From: Sphingobium herbicidovorans
GTDB taxonomy: Bacteria; Pseudomonadota; Alphaproteobacteria; Sphingomonadales; Sphingomonadaceae
DNA: 64,000 bases
Direction: 5' to 3'
NCBI RefSeq assembly: GCF_002080435.1
Contig: NZ_CP020538.1
Coordinates: 1,848,501 to 1,912,500, forward strand
The notes under the pieces were generated by a model. The model was not told the origin of the DNA, searched no databases, and worked only from the letters and a program-made list of their open reading frames with translations. A program made the position numbers and the translations under genes. Of the stretch, positions 7,130 through 15,508 are shown in pieces. Position 1 is the stretch's first letter. Every line of letters begins with the position of its first letter.

Positions 7130-7636
7130 ATGATGCACAGTTCCTCTCCATCCGCCGAGCAAGGCTGTTCGCCCCTGACCGATGGCACCGCGCTGGCGGT
7201 GGCCCGTGGCACGCTGCGGCTGTTCTTTCGCCATGACATGAGCGGCATATTGGAAGTGCCGCTGCCAAACGGCCGCCGGGCCGACATCATGGCGCTCGAC
7301 AGCGCGGGGCGCATCACCATCGTCGAGATCAAGTGCAGTCGTGCGGACCTGCTGGGCGACATGAAATGGCCCGATTATCTGGACTATTGCGACCGCTTCT
7401 TCTGGGCTGTGCCTTCGGGATTCGACCTGTCGCTGTTTGACAGCGAGGCGTTATGGCCAGCGCGGACGGGATTGATCGTCGCCGACCAATATGACGCGGA
7501 ATTGCTGCGCCCCGCACCGGTCGAACCGCTGGCGGCGGCGCGGCGCAAGGCGGAAACCCTGCGCTTTGCCCGGCGCGCTGCGCGGCGGCTGACGGCGCTG
7601 GCCGACCCGGATCATGCGGCGGAACTGGGCTGGTGA
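7130..7636 (+). CDS. mmcB: MmcB family DNA repair protein
   Basis: PD-(D/E)XK-superfamily protein linked to mitomycin C resistance in Caulobacter; presumed nuclease. The 168-residue product shows the family core: LPNGRRADIMALDSAGRITIVEIKCSRADLLGDMKWPDYLDYCDRF split here across an Asp (RRADIM) and the E-I-K of VEIKCS, which form the PD-(D/E)XK site. Start is ATG 7130 (a second ATG follows at 7133). Preceded by a terminator and a GTTC-N7-GTTC LexA-type box, so probably SOS-inducible (inference). Confidence 0.87.
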   Translation: MMHSSSPSAEQGCSPLTDGTALAVARGTLRLFFRHDMSGILEVPLPNGRRADIMALDSAGRITIVEIKCSRADLLGDMKWPDYLDYCDRFFWAVPSGFDLSLFDSEALWPARTGLIVADQYDAELLRPAPVEPLAAARRKAETLRFARRAARRLTALADPDHAAELGW

Positions 7637-7676
7637 CGGGGCGATGATCCAGCGCGTCGTCCCAATTATTCGCCGC

Positions 7677-8300
7677 CTAGAAAACCGGGCCTTGCACCGG
7701 GCCTGAGGGTGCGGGCTTGCTTTTCGCCGCGGTCACGGCTTCGACCAGACCGGGCGTGCGGGATTCCCGCTGCGCATAATCGCGCGCCGACATGCCGGCG
7801 ATGGTGTCGCGCTTGTCGGCATTGGCGCCTTGCCCGATCAGCAGGCGCGTCAGGCCTACGTCACGCAACTGCACCGCGCGGATCAGCGGCGTTTCGCCAC
7901 TGCCGTTCGCCTTGTCGATCTGCGCGCCGCCTGCCAGCAACGTGCGCACCCCATCCTCGAACCGCGCCTGCACGGCGTTCATGAGGGGGGTGTTGCCCCG
8001 GTTGTCCGCCAGGTCGGGATTGGCGCCCTTGGCCAGGAGGAAGGACAGCCATGTATTGTCGCGGCGGGCGATGACGATGTGCAGGGCGGTTTCACCGCTG
8101 GTGACGTCCCGGCTGTTGATGACGGTCGATCCGGGCTTCTGGACGAGGTCGGTGACCTTTTGCCCATCGGCGTCCTTCACCGCCTTCAGGAAATTATAGC
8201 CGTCGGAAAATTGCGCCTGCGCCGCAACGGGAGTCAGCAGCGCGAGCGCCATGGCGGCGGCGCGGCCTGCGCCCATCCAAGCCGGAAAACCTCTTGTCAT
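7677..8300 (-). CDS. Secreted ankyrin repeat protein
   Basis: Probably periplasmic protein-binding protein with ankyrin repeats. The 207-residue product starts at ATG 8300 with a clear signal peptide (MTRGFPAWMGAGRAAAMALALLTPVAAQAQF, cut after AQA). About four repeats follow: SGETALHIVIARRDNTWLSFLLAKGANPD, RGNTPLMNAVQARFEDGVRTLLAGGAQID, SGETPLIRAVQLRDVGLTRLLIGQGANAD and a last partial one ending with a Pro/Ser-rich tail. Longer in-frame extension upstream overlaps the divergent SCO gene and is rejected. No partner is apparent from the neighbours. Confidence 0.86.
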   Translation of the reverse strand: MTRGFPAWMGAGRAAAMALALLTPVAAQAQFSDGYNFLKAVKDADGQKVTDLVQKPGSTVINSRDVTSGETALHIVIARRDNTWLSFLLAKGANPDLADNRGNTPLMNAVQARFEDGVRTLLAGGAQIDKANGSGETPLIRAVQLRDVGLTRLLIGQGANADKRDTIAGMSARDYAQRESRTPGLVEAVTAAKSKPAPSGPVQGPVF

Positions 8301-8361
8301 CGTCGATAAGCCCCGTTGGCATTTGCAAAATCGGCCATAGCAGGGCATGGCTGGCCACGCC

Positions 8362-9003
8362 ATGAACAAAGCGCTCCGCTCCGTCATCCTGCCGTTCACC
8401 GCCCTGCTGGCTGGCTGCAATATGGGTGCGGGGGGCAACGCATCAAGCGATGCGCAGAGCGCGCCCGGCGACCTGGCGGGCGCGCGGATCGGCGCGCCTT
8501 TCACCCTGACGAACCAGGATGGGGAAAAGGTGGCGTGGGACGATTTCAAGGGTCAGTATCGGCTGGTCTATTTCGGCTACAGCTATTGCCCCGATGTCTG
8601 TCCGGTCGATCTGCAACGCATCATGCAGGCGTTCACGCAGTTCGAAAAGGCTGACGCGGGACGCGCGGCGAAGGTGCAGCCGATCTTCATCAGCGTCGAT
8701 CCCGAACGTGATACGCCAGCGGTGCTGAAAACCTATGTCGCTGCCTTTCACCCGCGCCTGATCGGGCTGACCGGGTCGCCCGACGAAATTGGGAAGGTTG
8801 CCAAGGATTTCGTCGTCATCTTCAACAAGGAGAAGGCGGAAGGAAGCAGCGATTATCTGGTGAGCCACAGCCGGACGCCCTATCTGTTCGGACCCGATGG
8901 ACAGCCGGTGGCGCTGGTGCCGGTGGATGATCCGGGGACGGCGGATCAGGACGAGGGCGCGCCGGACAAGGTGCTCGCCTTCCTTGAAAAATGGGTCAAG
9001 TGA
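8362..9003 (+). CDS. SCO1/SenC family lipoprotein
   Basis: Copper-binding thioredoxin-fold protein that helps assemble the CuA centre of cytochrome c oxidase, on the periplasmic side. The 213-residue product has a lipoprotein signal with lipobox LLAGC (Cys19), then the SCO domain with CPDVC (Cys76, Cys80) and the downstream copper-ligand His in LVSHSRTPYLF. FISVDPERDTP is also characteristic. ATG 8362 starts the signal; an ATG at 8347 would add five residues. No oxidase genes lie next to it. The next gene starts 3 bp after its stop. Confidence 0.92.
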   Translation: MNKALRSVILPFTALLAGCNMGAGGNASSDAQSAPGDLAGARIGAPFTLTNQDGEKVAWDDFKGQYRLVYFGYSYCPDVCPVDLQRIMQAFTQFEKADAGRAAKVQPIFISVDPERDTPAVLKTYVAAFHPRLIGLTGSPDEIGKVAKDFVVIFNKEKAEGSSDYLVSHSRTPYLFGPDGQPVALVPVDDPGTADQDEGAPDKVLAFLEKWVK

Positions 9004-9006
9004 CGG

Positions 9007-9432
9007 TTGGACTTCTGGGAAAAGCCACTCGATAAGCTGGACCGCGCTGAGTGGGAAGCGCTGTGCGATGGCTGCGGCAAATGCTGCCTGCACAAGGCGG
9101 AAGATGAGGATACGGGGCGCATCTACCCGACCAACGTCGCCTGCCGCCTGCTCGACCGGCATAGCGGCCAATGCACCAACTATAAGGAACGGCGCAGCTT
9201 CGTGCCCGATTGCGTGCGCCTGACGCCGCAGAAGGTGAAGACGATCGGCTGGCTTCCGCGCACCTGCGCCTATCGGCTGCGGGGGGAGGGCAAGCCGCTG
9301 CCGTCCTGGCATTATCTGATCAGCGGCGATCGGGAAGCGGTGCATCGGGCGAAGGAATCGGTGCGCGGCTGGACGATTGCCGAGGCGGACGCGGGCGACT
9401 GGGAAAATCATCTTGTCGACCGGGAACTCTGA
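9007..9432 (+). CDS. YcgN family cysteine-cluster protein
   Basis: Small protein of the UPF0260/YcgN family, function unproven, thought to bind metal through a conserved cysteine cluster. The 141-residue product begins at TTG 9007 with MDFWEKPLDKLDRAEWEALCDGCGKCC and includes further Cys at the expected places (VACRLLD, GQCTNY, PDCVRLTP, RTCAYRL). Length matches the family. It sits 3 bp after the SCO gene and overlaps the YgjP-like gene, so the three probably share an mRNA. Confidence 0.88.
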   Translation: MDFWEKPLDKLDRAEWEALCDGCGKCCLHKAEDEDTGRIYPTNVACRLLDRHSGQCTNYKERRSFVPDCVRLTPQKVKTIGWLPRTCAYRLRGEGKPLPSWHYLISGDREAVHRAKESVRGWTIAEADAGDWENHLVDREL

Positions 9433-10123
9433 AACCGTCATCGTCATAGACGGCGTCGCGGTTCCGGTGCGTGTGCGCCGTTCACCGGGGGCGAAGGCCT
9501 ATCGGCTGTCGATGGATCATGCGCGGCGGGAATTGCGGCTGTCGCTGCCTGCAAAGGCGAACCTTAACCGTGCGCTGGGATGGGCGCAGGGGCATGAAGG
9601 GTGGGTGCGGTCGCAGATGGCAGCCCAGCCCGCGCTGGTGACTCTGGGCGATGGCGCGCTTTTCCCGCTGGAAGGACGCGAGGTGCAGGTGTGCTGGATG
9701 GCTGGCGCGCCCCGTGCGATCCGGCTGGACGGTGACCGGATGGTGCTGGGCGGCCCGCGCGAGTCCGTCGGCCAGCGCGTGTTGCGCTGGCTGAAGGCGC
9801 GGGCCAGGGCCGTGCTGGAAACGGAAAGTCACGCCATGGCGCGCGACAATGGGCTGGAAGTGGCGTCGGTGGGGATAGGCGATCCGCGCAGCCGCTGGGC
9901 CAGTTGCGCGTCGAGCGGCGCGATCCGCTATAGCTGGCGGCTGATCCTGTGCCCGCCGCATATCCGGCGCGCGACCGTGGCGCATGAGCTTGCTCATCTG
10001 CTGCATATGGATCACAGCCCGGCCTTTCACGCGGCCCATGCCCGGATATTGGGGGAGGACCCCCGGCCGGCGCGGGCATGGCTGCGCGAACATGGCGCGG
10101 CGCTGCACCGCTATATCGTCTAG
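9413..10123 (+). CDS. YgjP-like (DUF45/SprT-like) zinc metallopeptidase
   Basis: Predicted cytosolic zinc metalloprotease of the YgjP/WLM-like clan. The product is 236 residues from TTG 9413; another TTG at 9377 is possible. The zinc motif HELAHLLHMDHS lies at about residues 192-203, preceded by the typical DPRSRWASCASSGAIRYSWRLILCPP. The gene overlaps the end of the YcgN gene by 20 bp. A long palindrome follows its stop codon, in the gap before the convergent trhO gene. Both available starts are TTG, so the N-terminus is uncertain. Confidence 0.85.
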   Translation: MSTGNSETVIVIDGVAVPVRVRRSPGAKAYRLSMDHARRELRLSLPAKANLNRALGWAQGHEGWVRSQMAAQPALVTLGDGALFPLEGREVQVCWMAGAPRAIRLDGDRMVLGGPRESVGQRVLRWLKARARAVLETESHAMARDNGLEVASVGIGDPRSRWASCASSGAIRYSWRLILCPPHIRRATVAHELAHLLHMDHSPAFHAAHARILGEDPRPARAWLREHGAALHRYIV

Positions 10124-10266
10124 GCGGTATCGACATTCAGCCCTGACGGCCTGCAAACGGCGATTTCCCGCGCTTCCGATGCTCACCTACTTTTAGTAGG
10201 CTGCGCTTCGGCTCGCGGAAAATCACCGTTTTCGGCTCGCCATCATCTGAATATTGATACCGCCTG
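10122..10266. repeat. Long imperfect palindrome (~145 bp) between convergent genes
   Basis: Two arms of about 70 nt, starting AGGCGGTATCGACATTCAG at 10122 and ending with the reverse complement of AGGCGGTATCAATATTCAG, meet at the perfect core CTACTTTTAGTAG (10187-10199). The inner arms AAACGGCGATTT / AAACGGTGATTT also pair. It starts in the stop codon region of the YgjP-like gene. It may act as a bidirectional terminator and looks like a mobile REP/MITE-type element, but I see only one full copy in this window. Confidence 0.7.
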
Positions 10267-10288
10267 CCATTGCATGGGCGTCGGGCGT

Positions 10289-11089
10289 TCAGGCCGCGCA
10301 ATCATGGGCGGCGTCCGGGCGATGGGCGAGGCCACAGGTGCGGCAGACGACATGGCTGCCGGGTGTGAGGCCATGGCCAACGGCGACCCGCTCGTCAAAC
10401 ACGTAGCAATCACCCTGCCACCGGCTTTGCTCTTCGGGCATTTCCTCAAGATAGCGCAGGATGCCGCCGCGCAGATGATAGACGTCGTCAAAGCCGCGCG
10501 AGCGCACCAACGCCGTCGATTTTTCGCAACGGATGCCACCGGTGCAGAACATCGCGATGCGGGGTTTGCGCCCTTCATCACGCAGTTGCGCGGCGAAATT
10601 GTCGAACCAGGCCGGAAAGTCGCGGAAGGAGCGGGTGCCGGGGTCGATCGCGCCTTCAAAGCTGCCCACTGACACTTCGTACGCGTTGCGGGTGTCGATG
10701 ACGATCGTGTCGGGATCGGCGATCAGGGCGTTCCATTCGGCCGGGTCGAGATGACGGCCTGCCTGCGTCGCTGGATCAAGCTTTCCCGCGCCCAGCGTCA
10801 CGATCTCCGGCTTCACTTTCACCTTCATGCGGGCGAAGGGAGCCTCCGATGCGGTTGCATATTTGACGTCGAGATCGGCGCAGCCCGGCAGGGCGCGAAT
10901 ATGATCGATCAGCGTGGCGATGGCCTGTTCATTCCCTGCCACGGTGCCGTTGATACCTTCATGCGCGAGGATCAGCGTGCCGCAGGTGCCGAGTTGGGCG
11001 CATAGTTCCCGCAGTTGCGCAGCGAGGCCGTCGGGGTCGGCGAATGCGGCGAAGCGATAGAGCGCGGCGATGGTGAAGGACGAGGCCAT
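10289..11089 (-). CDS. trhO: Rhodanese-domain tRNA uridine(34) hydroxylase TrhO
   Basis: TrhO (YceA) introduces the 5-hydroxyl group on uridine 34 of certain tRNAs using oxygen. The 266-residue product has an N-terminal acylphosphatase-like domain (LAHEGINGTVAGNEQAI) and a rhodanese domain (VIDTRNAYEVSVGSFEGAIDP) with the active-site loop CTGGIRCEKS (Cys182 and Cys188). The C-terminal stretch CRTCGLAHRP provides extra Cys residues. It is somewhat shorter than the E. coli protein. It converges on the YgjP-like gene with the palindrome between. Confidence 0.9.
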   Translation of the reverse strand: MASSFTIAALYRFAAFADPDGLAAQLRELCAQLGTCGTLILAHEGINGTVAGNEQAIATLIDHIRALPGCADLDVKYATASEAPFARMKVKVKPEIVTLGAGKLDPATQAGRHLDPAEWNALIADPDTIVIDTRNAYEVSVGSFEGAIDPGTRSFRDFPAWFDNFAAQLRDEGRKPRIAMFCTGGIRCEKSTALVRSRGFDDVYHLRGGILRYLEEMPEEQSRWQGDCYVFDERVAVGHGLTPGSHVVCRTCGLAHRPDAAHDCAA

Positions 11090-11153
11090 GCCGCGCCCAT
11101 AGCGGCTTCACCGCCCTCTTGAAAGGCCGGGCGCGAGCGCGCATAGGCGGGTC

Positions 11154-11813
11154 ATGGTTCCCTTTTCGTTCGCGGGTCACGAGTTTCTGGCGTTGCCGGA
11201 AGCAGCGCTGTTCTGGCCCGCACAGTCGGCGCTGCTGGTTGCCGACCTGCATTTTGAGAAGGCAAGCTGGTTCGGGCGTTTCGGCCAGTTCCTGCCCCCG
11301 CATGACAGCCAGGCGACGCTGGACATGATCGAGACCCTGGTGGAGCGGACGGGCGCGCGATCCGTCTGGTCGCTGGGCGACAGTTTCCACGATGCTGACG
11401 GCGCGGCGCGGCTGCCCACAGGGGCGCGTGATAGGCTGTCGGCGCTGACGGCGCGGCTGGACTGGATCTGGATCACGGGCAATCATGACGCCGGCATGGC
11501 GGAAACGCCGGGTGGGCGGCGCATGACGGAGGCGGAGGTCGAGGGCGTCTGGTTGCGGCATGAAGCCGATCCGGCGGACCCCCGGCCGGAAATTTCGGGG
11601 CATTTCCATCCCAAATTGCGCCTGTCGCTGCGTGGACGCCATGTGTCCCGCCGCTGCTTCGTCGGATCGTCTTCCAAACTGATTCTGCCTGCCCTGGGTG
11701 CGCTGACCGGCGGGCTGGATGCGGGACATGGAGAGATTCGGCGCGTGGTTGGACCCGGCGCGATGGCGATGGTCCCTGTAGCCGACAGGATGCTGCGTTT
11801 TCCGCTGAATTGA
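11154..11813 (+). CDS. pdeM: Ligase-associated DNA damage response endonuclease PdeM
   Basis: Calcineurin-like metallophosphoesterase usually encoded with an ATP-dependent DNA ligase, an Lhr-type helicase and an exonuclease. The 219-residue product has the metal-binding motifs in order: ADLHFEKA, SLGDSFHDADG, TGNHD and GHFHPK, plus CFVGSSSKLILPALGALTGG typical of PdeM. Here it stands alone; the helicase is 33 kb away and no ligase is in the window. A GTTC-N7-GTTC motif spans codons 2-6 (11157-11171), which may be a LexA site overlapping the start. Confidence 0.9.
   Translation: MVPFSFAGHEFLALPEAALFWPAQSALLVADLHFEKASWFGRFGQFLPPHDSQATLDMIETLVERTGARSVWSLGDSFHDADGAARLPTGARDRLSALTARLDWIWITGNHDAGMAETPGGRRMTEAEVEGVWLRHEADPADPRPEISGHFHPKLRLSLRGRHVSRRCFVGSSSKLILPALGALTGGLDAGHGEIRRVVGPGAMAMVPVADRMLRFPLN
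11157..11171 (+). promoter_or_regulatory. Candidate LexA (SOS) box over the pdeM start
   Basis: GTTC at 11157-11160 and GTTC at 11168-11171 with exactly seven bases between, immediately after the ATG. The alphaproteobacterial LexA motif is this direct repeat. Position inside the first codons is unusual but would still block transcription if the promoter is close. By my rough estimate one or two exact matches are expected by chance in 64 kb. Confidence 0.45.
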
Positions 11814-11916
11814 GCCGACGTTAGGGAAACGCGACGTTAAACTGTTGCTGCTAAATCACAGGGAGCTGGAATCAGCCAGTCATTGGTGCGCAAAGGCTTG
11901 TAAAGGCTGGGTTCGC

Positions 11917-11945
11917 TTGCCTTTGGCTGTCTGTGTCAGCATAAT
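11917..11945 (+). promoter_or_regulatory. Probable sigma70-type promoter for the TonB-dependent receptor
   Basis: TTGCCT at 11917-11922, 17-bp spacer, CATAAT at 11940-11945, leaving a leader of about 50 nt before ATG 12002. The region also has CAAAGGC / GCCTTTG arms around a 21-nt loop (11891-11924). No known riboswitch signature was recognised. Confidence 0.4.
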
Positions 11946-12001
11946 CGCACTCCGAAAGTTGATGTGGGAAAACCATGCGCTGCAGGAGAGGAAAGGGTCC
12001 A

Positions 12002-14773
12002 ATGAGCAAGAAAAATCTTTGGCTGTTGTCCGCTGGCGTGGTCGCGCTGGCTGGTTCCGTCTCCCATGTTCAGGCGCAGGAAACCGCTGTGCAGGACGTT
12101 GCGGACGAGGAAAACGTCATCATCGTCACCGCGACGCGCCGCGCCAGTCCGCTGTCCGATGTGCCCATCGCGGTTTCGGCTGTGACGGCCCAGGCTATGC
12201 AGAACAGCGGCGCCAGCGACATCCGCACCCTGAACCAGCTTGCGCCATCCTTGCTTGTATCATCGACGGGATCAGAGGCGAATGCTTCGGCGCGCATACG
12301 CGGCATCGGCACGGTCGGTGACAATCCGGGGCTGGAAAGCTCTGTGGCCGTGTTCATCGACGGGGTTTATCGCTCGCGCACGGGCGCGGGACTCAACGAA
12401 CTGGGTGAGATCGAGCGGGTCGAAGTGCTGCGCGGGCCGCAGGGCACATTGTTTGGCCGCAACGCGTCGGCGGGCCTTATCAACGTCGTCAGCAAGGCGC
12501 CCGAGTTCGAGCTTGGGGGCAAGGCCGAGATCACTTACGGCAATTATGACTATTGGCGGCTGGCGGGGCGGATTACCGGCCCGGTCAGCGACAAGCTGGC
12601 GCTCAGCCTGGATGGCGTATGGTCAAAGCGCGACGGCTTTTTCGATCTGGTCGACGCCAGCGGCGACAAGGTGGGGGAAACCAACGATCGCGACCGGTAT
12701 TTCGTGCGCGGACAGGCTTTGTTCGAACCCAATGACGCGCTGTCGATCCGGCTGATCGGCGACTATACCAATCGCGACGAAAGCTGTTGCGGCGCGGCCT
12801 ATATCGAAACGCGTGAACGGCTGCCGGTCGCGGGCGGTGGTTACAGCACCGCGCCCTTCAATCGCATCGCTGCGATCCTGGCCGGGCAAGGCAGCGTTTT
12901 CCCGGCCGATCCCTATGACCGCAACCTGACCATCACGCCGGGTCGCGACTATGTCAGCAAGGTCAAGGATTGGGGCGTTTCGGGCGAGGTGAATTACGAC
13001 CTTGGCGGGACGAAGCTGACCAGCATCACGGCCTATCGCGATTATAAGAGCCAGGATTATGGCGATTATGATTATAGCGGCGCGGACCTGCTGTATCGCG
13101 ATTCCAATACCTATCGGCAGTTCCGCACCTTCACGCAGGAATTGCGCGCGCAGGGTTCGGCGTTCAATGACGTGCTCGACTGGCTCGTTGGCGGCTATTA
13201 CGCGCATGAAAAGCTGACGCTGGAGGACAATATCGTCTTCGGTGCGGATTATGGCCGTTTCGCCGCCTGCCGGTTGATGGCGGGCGCAGGGGCGAACAGC
13301 AACCTGACCGCGCAGCAACTGGCGGCATGCGGCAGCGGGCTTGCCACCGGCGCGCTGATCACGGGTACGGAGGCGCAGTTGAATGCTGGCCTGATCAATG
13401 CGGGGGTTCCCGCATTGCAGGCGGGCGCGATTTCGGCGGGCCTTGGCAACGGTTTGCGGGCTCTGGCGGCCATCCCGTCCGGGTCGGGCGACGTTTCTTC
13501 GGTCTATCGTCAGAAGAGCGAGAATTGGGCGCTCTTCACGCACAATATCATTCACATCACCAAGCAGATCGATCTGACGCTGGGCCTGCGTTACACGCAT
13601 GAAAGCAAGCGTTTTTCGGCTGACTTCAACAACAATAATGCAACCTGCGCGGCGTTGCAGGGATCGAGCCTGCCGACATTGGCCACCAACCCGGCGCTGG
13701 GTAGCGCGGCGGCGCTGGCAGGCGGTATCCTGACGCTTGGGTGCCTTGGCAACAGTTCGACCGGCCTCAACGCGCTCAATCTGAACGACCGGATCAGCGA
13801 CGGGGAGCTTTCCGGCACCGCCGTCCTGTCATGGAAGCCAGTGGATGAGCTGCTGGTCTATGGCAGCTATTCCAAGGGCTATAAGGCGGGGGGCTATAAT
13901 CTCGACCGTTTCCAGCTGGGATCGACCGGCCTCAATCCCGTGCCTGCGGTCTTTGCGCCGCGGAGCAATGCGGATGTGACCAGCCTGCGCTTTGCCGCGG
14001 AGAAGGTCGACGCGTTCGAGATCGGCCTGAAATATACCCAGCCCAAATGGAGCGCCAACATCGCGGCGTTCCGGCAGGAGTTCAAGAATTTCCAGCTGAA
14101 CACCTTCAACGGCACCAGTTTCGTCGTGCAGAACATCAACGGTTGTGACGGCGCGCTGTCGGCAGGCCGGACCTGCGCCAGCGACGATGTCGGGCCGGGG
14201 CTGATCAGCCAGGGCGTCGAACTGGAACTGGCGGCGACGCCGGCGCGCAATGTCCGCGTGGCGGGCGGGTTTACCTATGCGCGGGCGAAGTTCGCCAACC
14301 GGCTGGTCGGCAGCAGCAGCGGCGCGGTGCCGCTGGATCCTGCGCTGTTCCTGTTGCCCGGATCGATCAATTCGCAGGCGCCCGAAGTCGTGACGACGGT
14401 CAGCGCGTCCTGGACGCCGGAGCTGGGCTCCAACGGCCTGTCGGCGCTTTTCTACATCGACGGGCGCATGACCAGCGACTTCAACACCGGGTCGGACCTG
14501 TTCCCCGAAAAGCGGCAGAATGGCTTTGCGGTGTTCAACGCGCGCGTCGGCCTTCGCGGGCCGCAGCAGCGTTGGGCGGTGGAATTCTGGGGCCAGAATA
14601 TCTTCAACCAGGATTATACGCAGGTCGCCTTCAGCAGCCCGCTGCAATCGAGCAGTCCGGGAACGTCCACCACCGGGCAGTTTGCGCAGGGCGCGCCGAT
14701 GGCGAACCAACTGATCTCTGCCTATCTGGCCGAACCTCGCACCTACGGCATCACGTTGCGCGGGAGTTTCTGA
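12002..14773 (+). CDS. TonB-dependent outer membrane receptor
   Basis: Outer membrane beta-barrel importing a siderophore, vitamin, sugar or aromatic substrate using TonB energy; the ligand cannot be inferred. The 923-residue product has a signal peptide (about 1-26), a plug starting VIIVTATRRASPLSDVPIAV and containing IERVEVLRGPQGTLFGRNASAG, and a large barrel ending YGITLRGSF with the terminal Phe. Repeated VYGSYSKGYKAGGYN-type strands are typical of sphingomonad receptors. A Gly/Ala-rich loop at roughly residues 420-490 holds three Cys. ATG 12002 has a good ribosome-binding site (GGAGAGGAAAGGG). Its 3' end overlaps the convergent YggS gene by 23 bp. Confidence 0.93.
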   Translation: MSKKNLWLLSAGVVALAGSVSHVQAQETAVQDVADEENVIIVTATRRASPLSDVPIAVSAVTAQAMQNSGASDIRTLNQLAPSLLVSSTGSEANASARIRGIGTVGDNPGLESSVAVFIDGVYRSRTGAGLNELGEIERVEVLRGPQGTLFGRNASAGLINVVSKAPEFELGGKAEITYGNYDYWRLAGRITGPVSDKLALSLDGVWSKRDGFFDLVDASGDKVGETNDRDRYFVRGQALFEPNDALSIRLIGDYTNRDESCCGAAYIETRERLPVAGGGYSTAPFNRIAAILAGQGSVFPADPYDRNLTITPGRDYVSKVKDWGVSGEVNYDLGGTKLTSITAYRDYKSQDYGDYDYSGADLLYRDSNTYRQFRTFTQELRAQGSAFNDVLDWLVGGYYAHEKLTLEDNIVFGADYGRFAACRLMAGAGANSNLTAQQLAACGSGLATGALITGTEAQLNAGLINAGVPALQAGAISAGLGNGLRALAAIPSGSGDVSSVYRQKSENWALFTHNIIHITKQIDLTLGLRYTHESKRFSADFNNNNATCAALQGSSLPTLATNPALGSAAALAGGILTLGCLGNSSTGLNALNLNDRISDGELSGTAVLSWKPVDELLVYGSYSKGYKAGGYNLDRFQLGSTGLNPVPAVFAPRSNADVTSLRFAAEKVDAFEIGLKYTQPKWSANIAAFRQEFKNFQLNTFNGTSFVVQNINGCDGALSAGRTCASDDVGPGLISQGVELELAATPARNVRVAGGFTYARAKFANRLVGSSSGAVPLDPALFLLPGSINSQAPEVVTTVSASWTPELGSNGLSALFYIDGRMTSDFNTGSDLFPEKRQNGFAVFNARVGLRGPQQRWAVEFWGQNIFNQDYTQVAFSSPLQSSSPGTSTTGQFAQGAPMANQLISAYLAEPRTYGITLRGSF

Positions 14774-15485
14774 TCATGCCCCGTCCGCTCGCGGGAAGCG
14801 AGCGGACGGGCGCTGGCCGTTCCCCGAACAGGGCGGTGCCCACGCGGATATCGGTCGCGCCCAGCATGATCGCCGTTTCAAAATCGCCCGACATGCCCAT
14901 GGAGAGGCGATCGACGCCTTCTTCGCGCGCGATCTTTGCCAGCAGCGCGAAATAGGGGGCGGGCTCCACATCGGCGGGGGGCACGCACATCAGGCCTGCG
15001 ACCGGAATGTCGGCGTCGCGCGCGGCGCGCAGCAGGGCTGGCGTGTCGGCGATGGGACAGCCGCCCTTTTGTTCTTCCGCGCCGATATTGACCTGTATGA
15101 AGCAGGGCAGGCGTTTTCCGGCCGCATCCATCGCCCTGGCGAGCGCGGTAAGCAGGGACGGGCGGTCGAGCGAATGGATGACGTCGAACAATGCAACCGC
15201 GTCCGCCGCCTTGTTCGATTGCAGCTGGCCGACGAGGTGCAGCACGATATCGGGCGTTTCGGCGCGCAGTTCGGGCCATTTGCCCTGCGCTTCCTGGACC
15301 CGGTTCTCGCCGAATGCGCGTTGCCCGGCGTCGATCAGGGGACGGATGGCGGCGGCATCCTGCGTTTTCGAGACGGCGATCAGATTGATGTCGTCGGCGG
15401 TGCGGCCGGTGAGGCGCGCGGCGCGCCCCATGGTTTCGCGCACGGCGTTCAGGCGCTCTGCGGCTTCGATGCTTTCGGTCGTCAT
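14751..15485 (-). CDS. YggS family pyridoxal phosphate-binding protein (PLPBP)
   Basis: Cytosolic PLP homeostasis protein without clear catalytic activity. The 244-residue product has the PLP-binding Lys40 in NLIAVSKTQ, followed by FGENRVQEAQGKWPEL, HLVGQLQSNKA, QVNIGAEEQKGG and SMGMSGDFETAIMLGATDIRVGTALFG, all diagnostic. Start ATG 15485 lies 23 bp from the divergent ThiE-like gene, so they share a promoter region. The last dozen residues overlap the end of the TonB receptor gene on the other strand and look like a recent C-terminal extension. Confidence 0.93.
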   Translation of the reverse strand: MTTESIEAAERLNAVRETMGRAARLTGRTADDINLIAVSKTQDAAAIRPLIDAGQRAFGENRVQEAQGKWPELRAETPDIVLHLVGQLQSNKAADAVALFDVIHSLDRPSLLTALARAMDAAGKRLPCFIQVNIGAEEQKGGCPIADTPALLRAARDADIPVAGLMCVPPADVEPAPYFALLAKIAREEGVDRLSMGMSGDFETAIMLGATDIRVGTALFGERPAPVRSLPASGRGMIRNSRAT

Positions 15486-15508
15486 GGCGGCTGCTATAGG
15501 CGAGGGCG

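Noticed and set aside
11814..12001. Riboswitch before the TonB receptor
   Set aside because: I looked for a cobalamin-type core (GCCACTG) and found none; only a simple stem and a promoter-like pair are visible.
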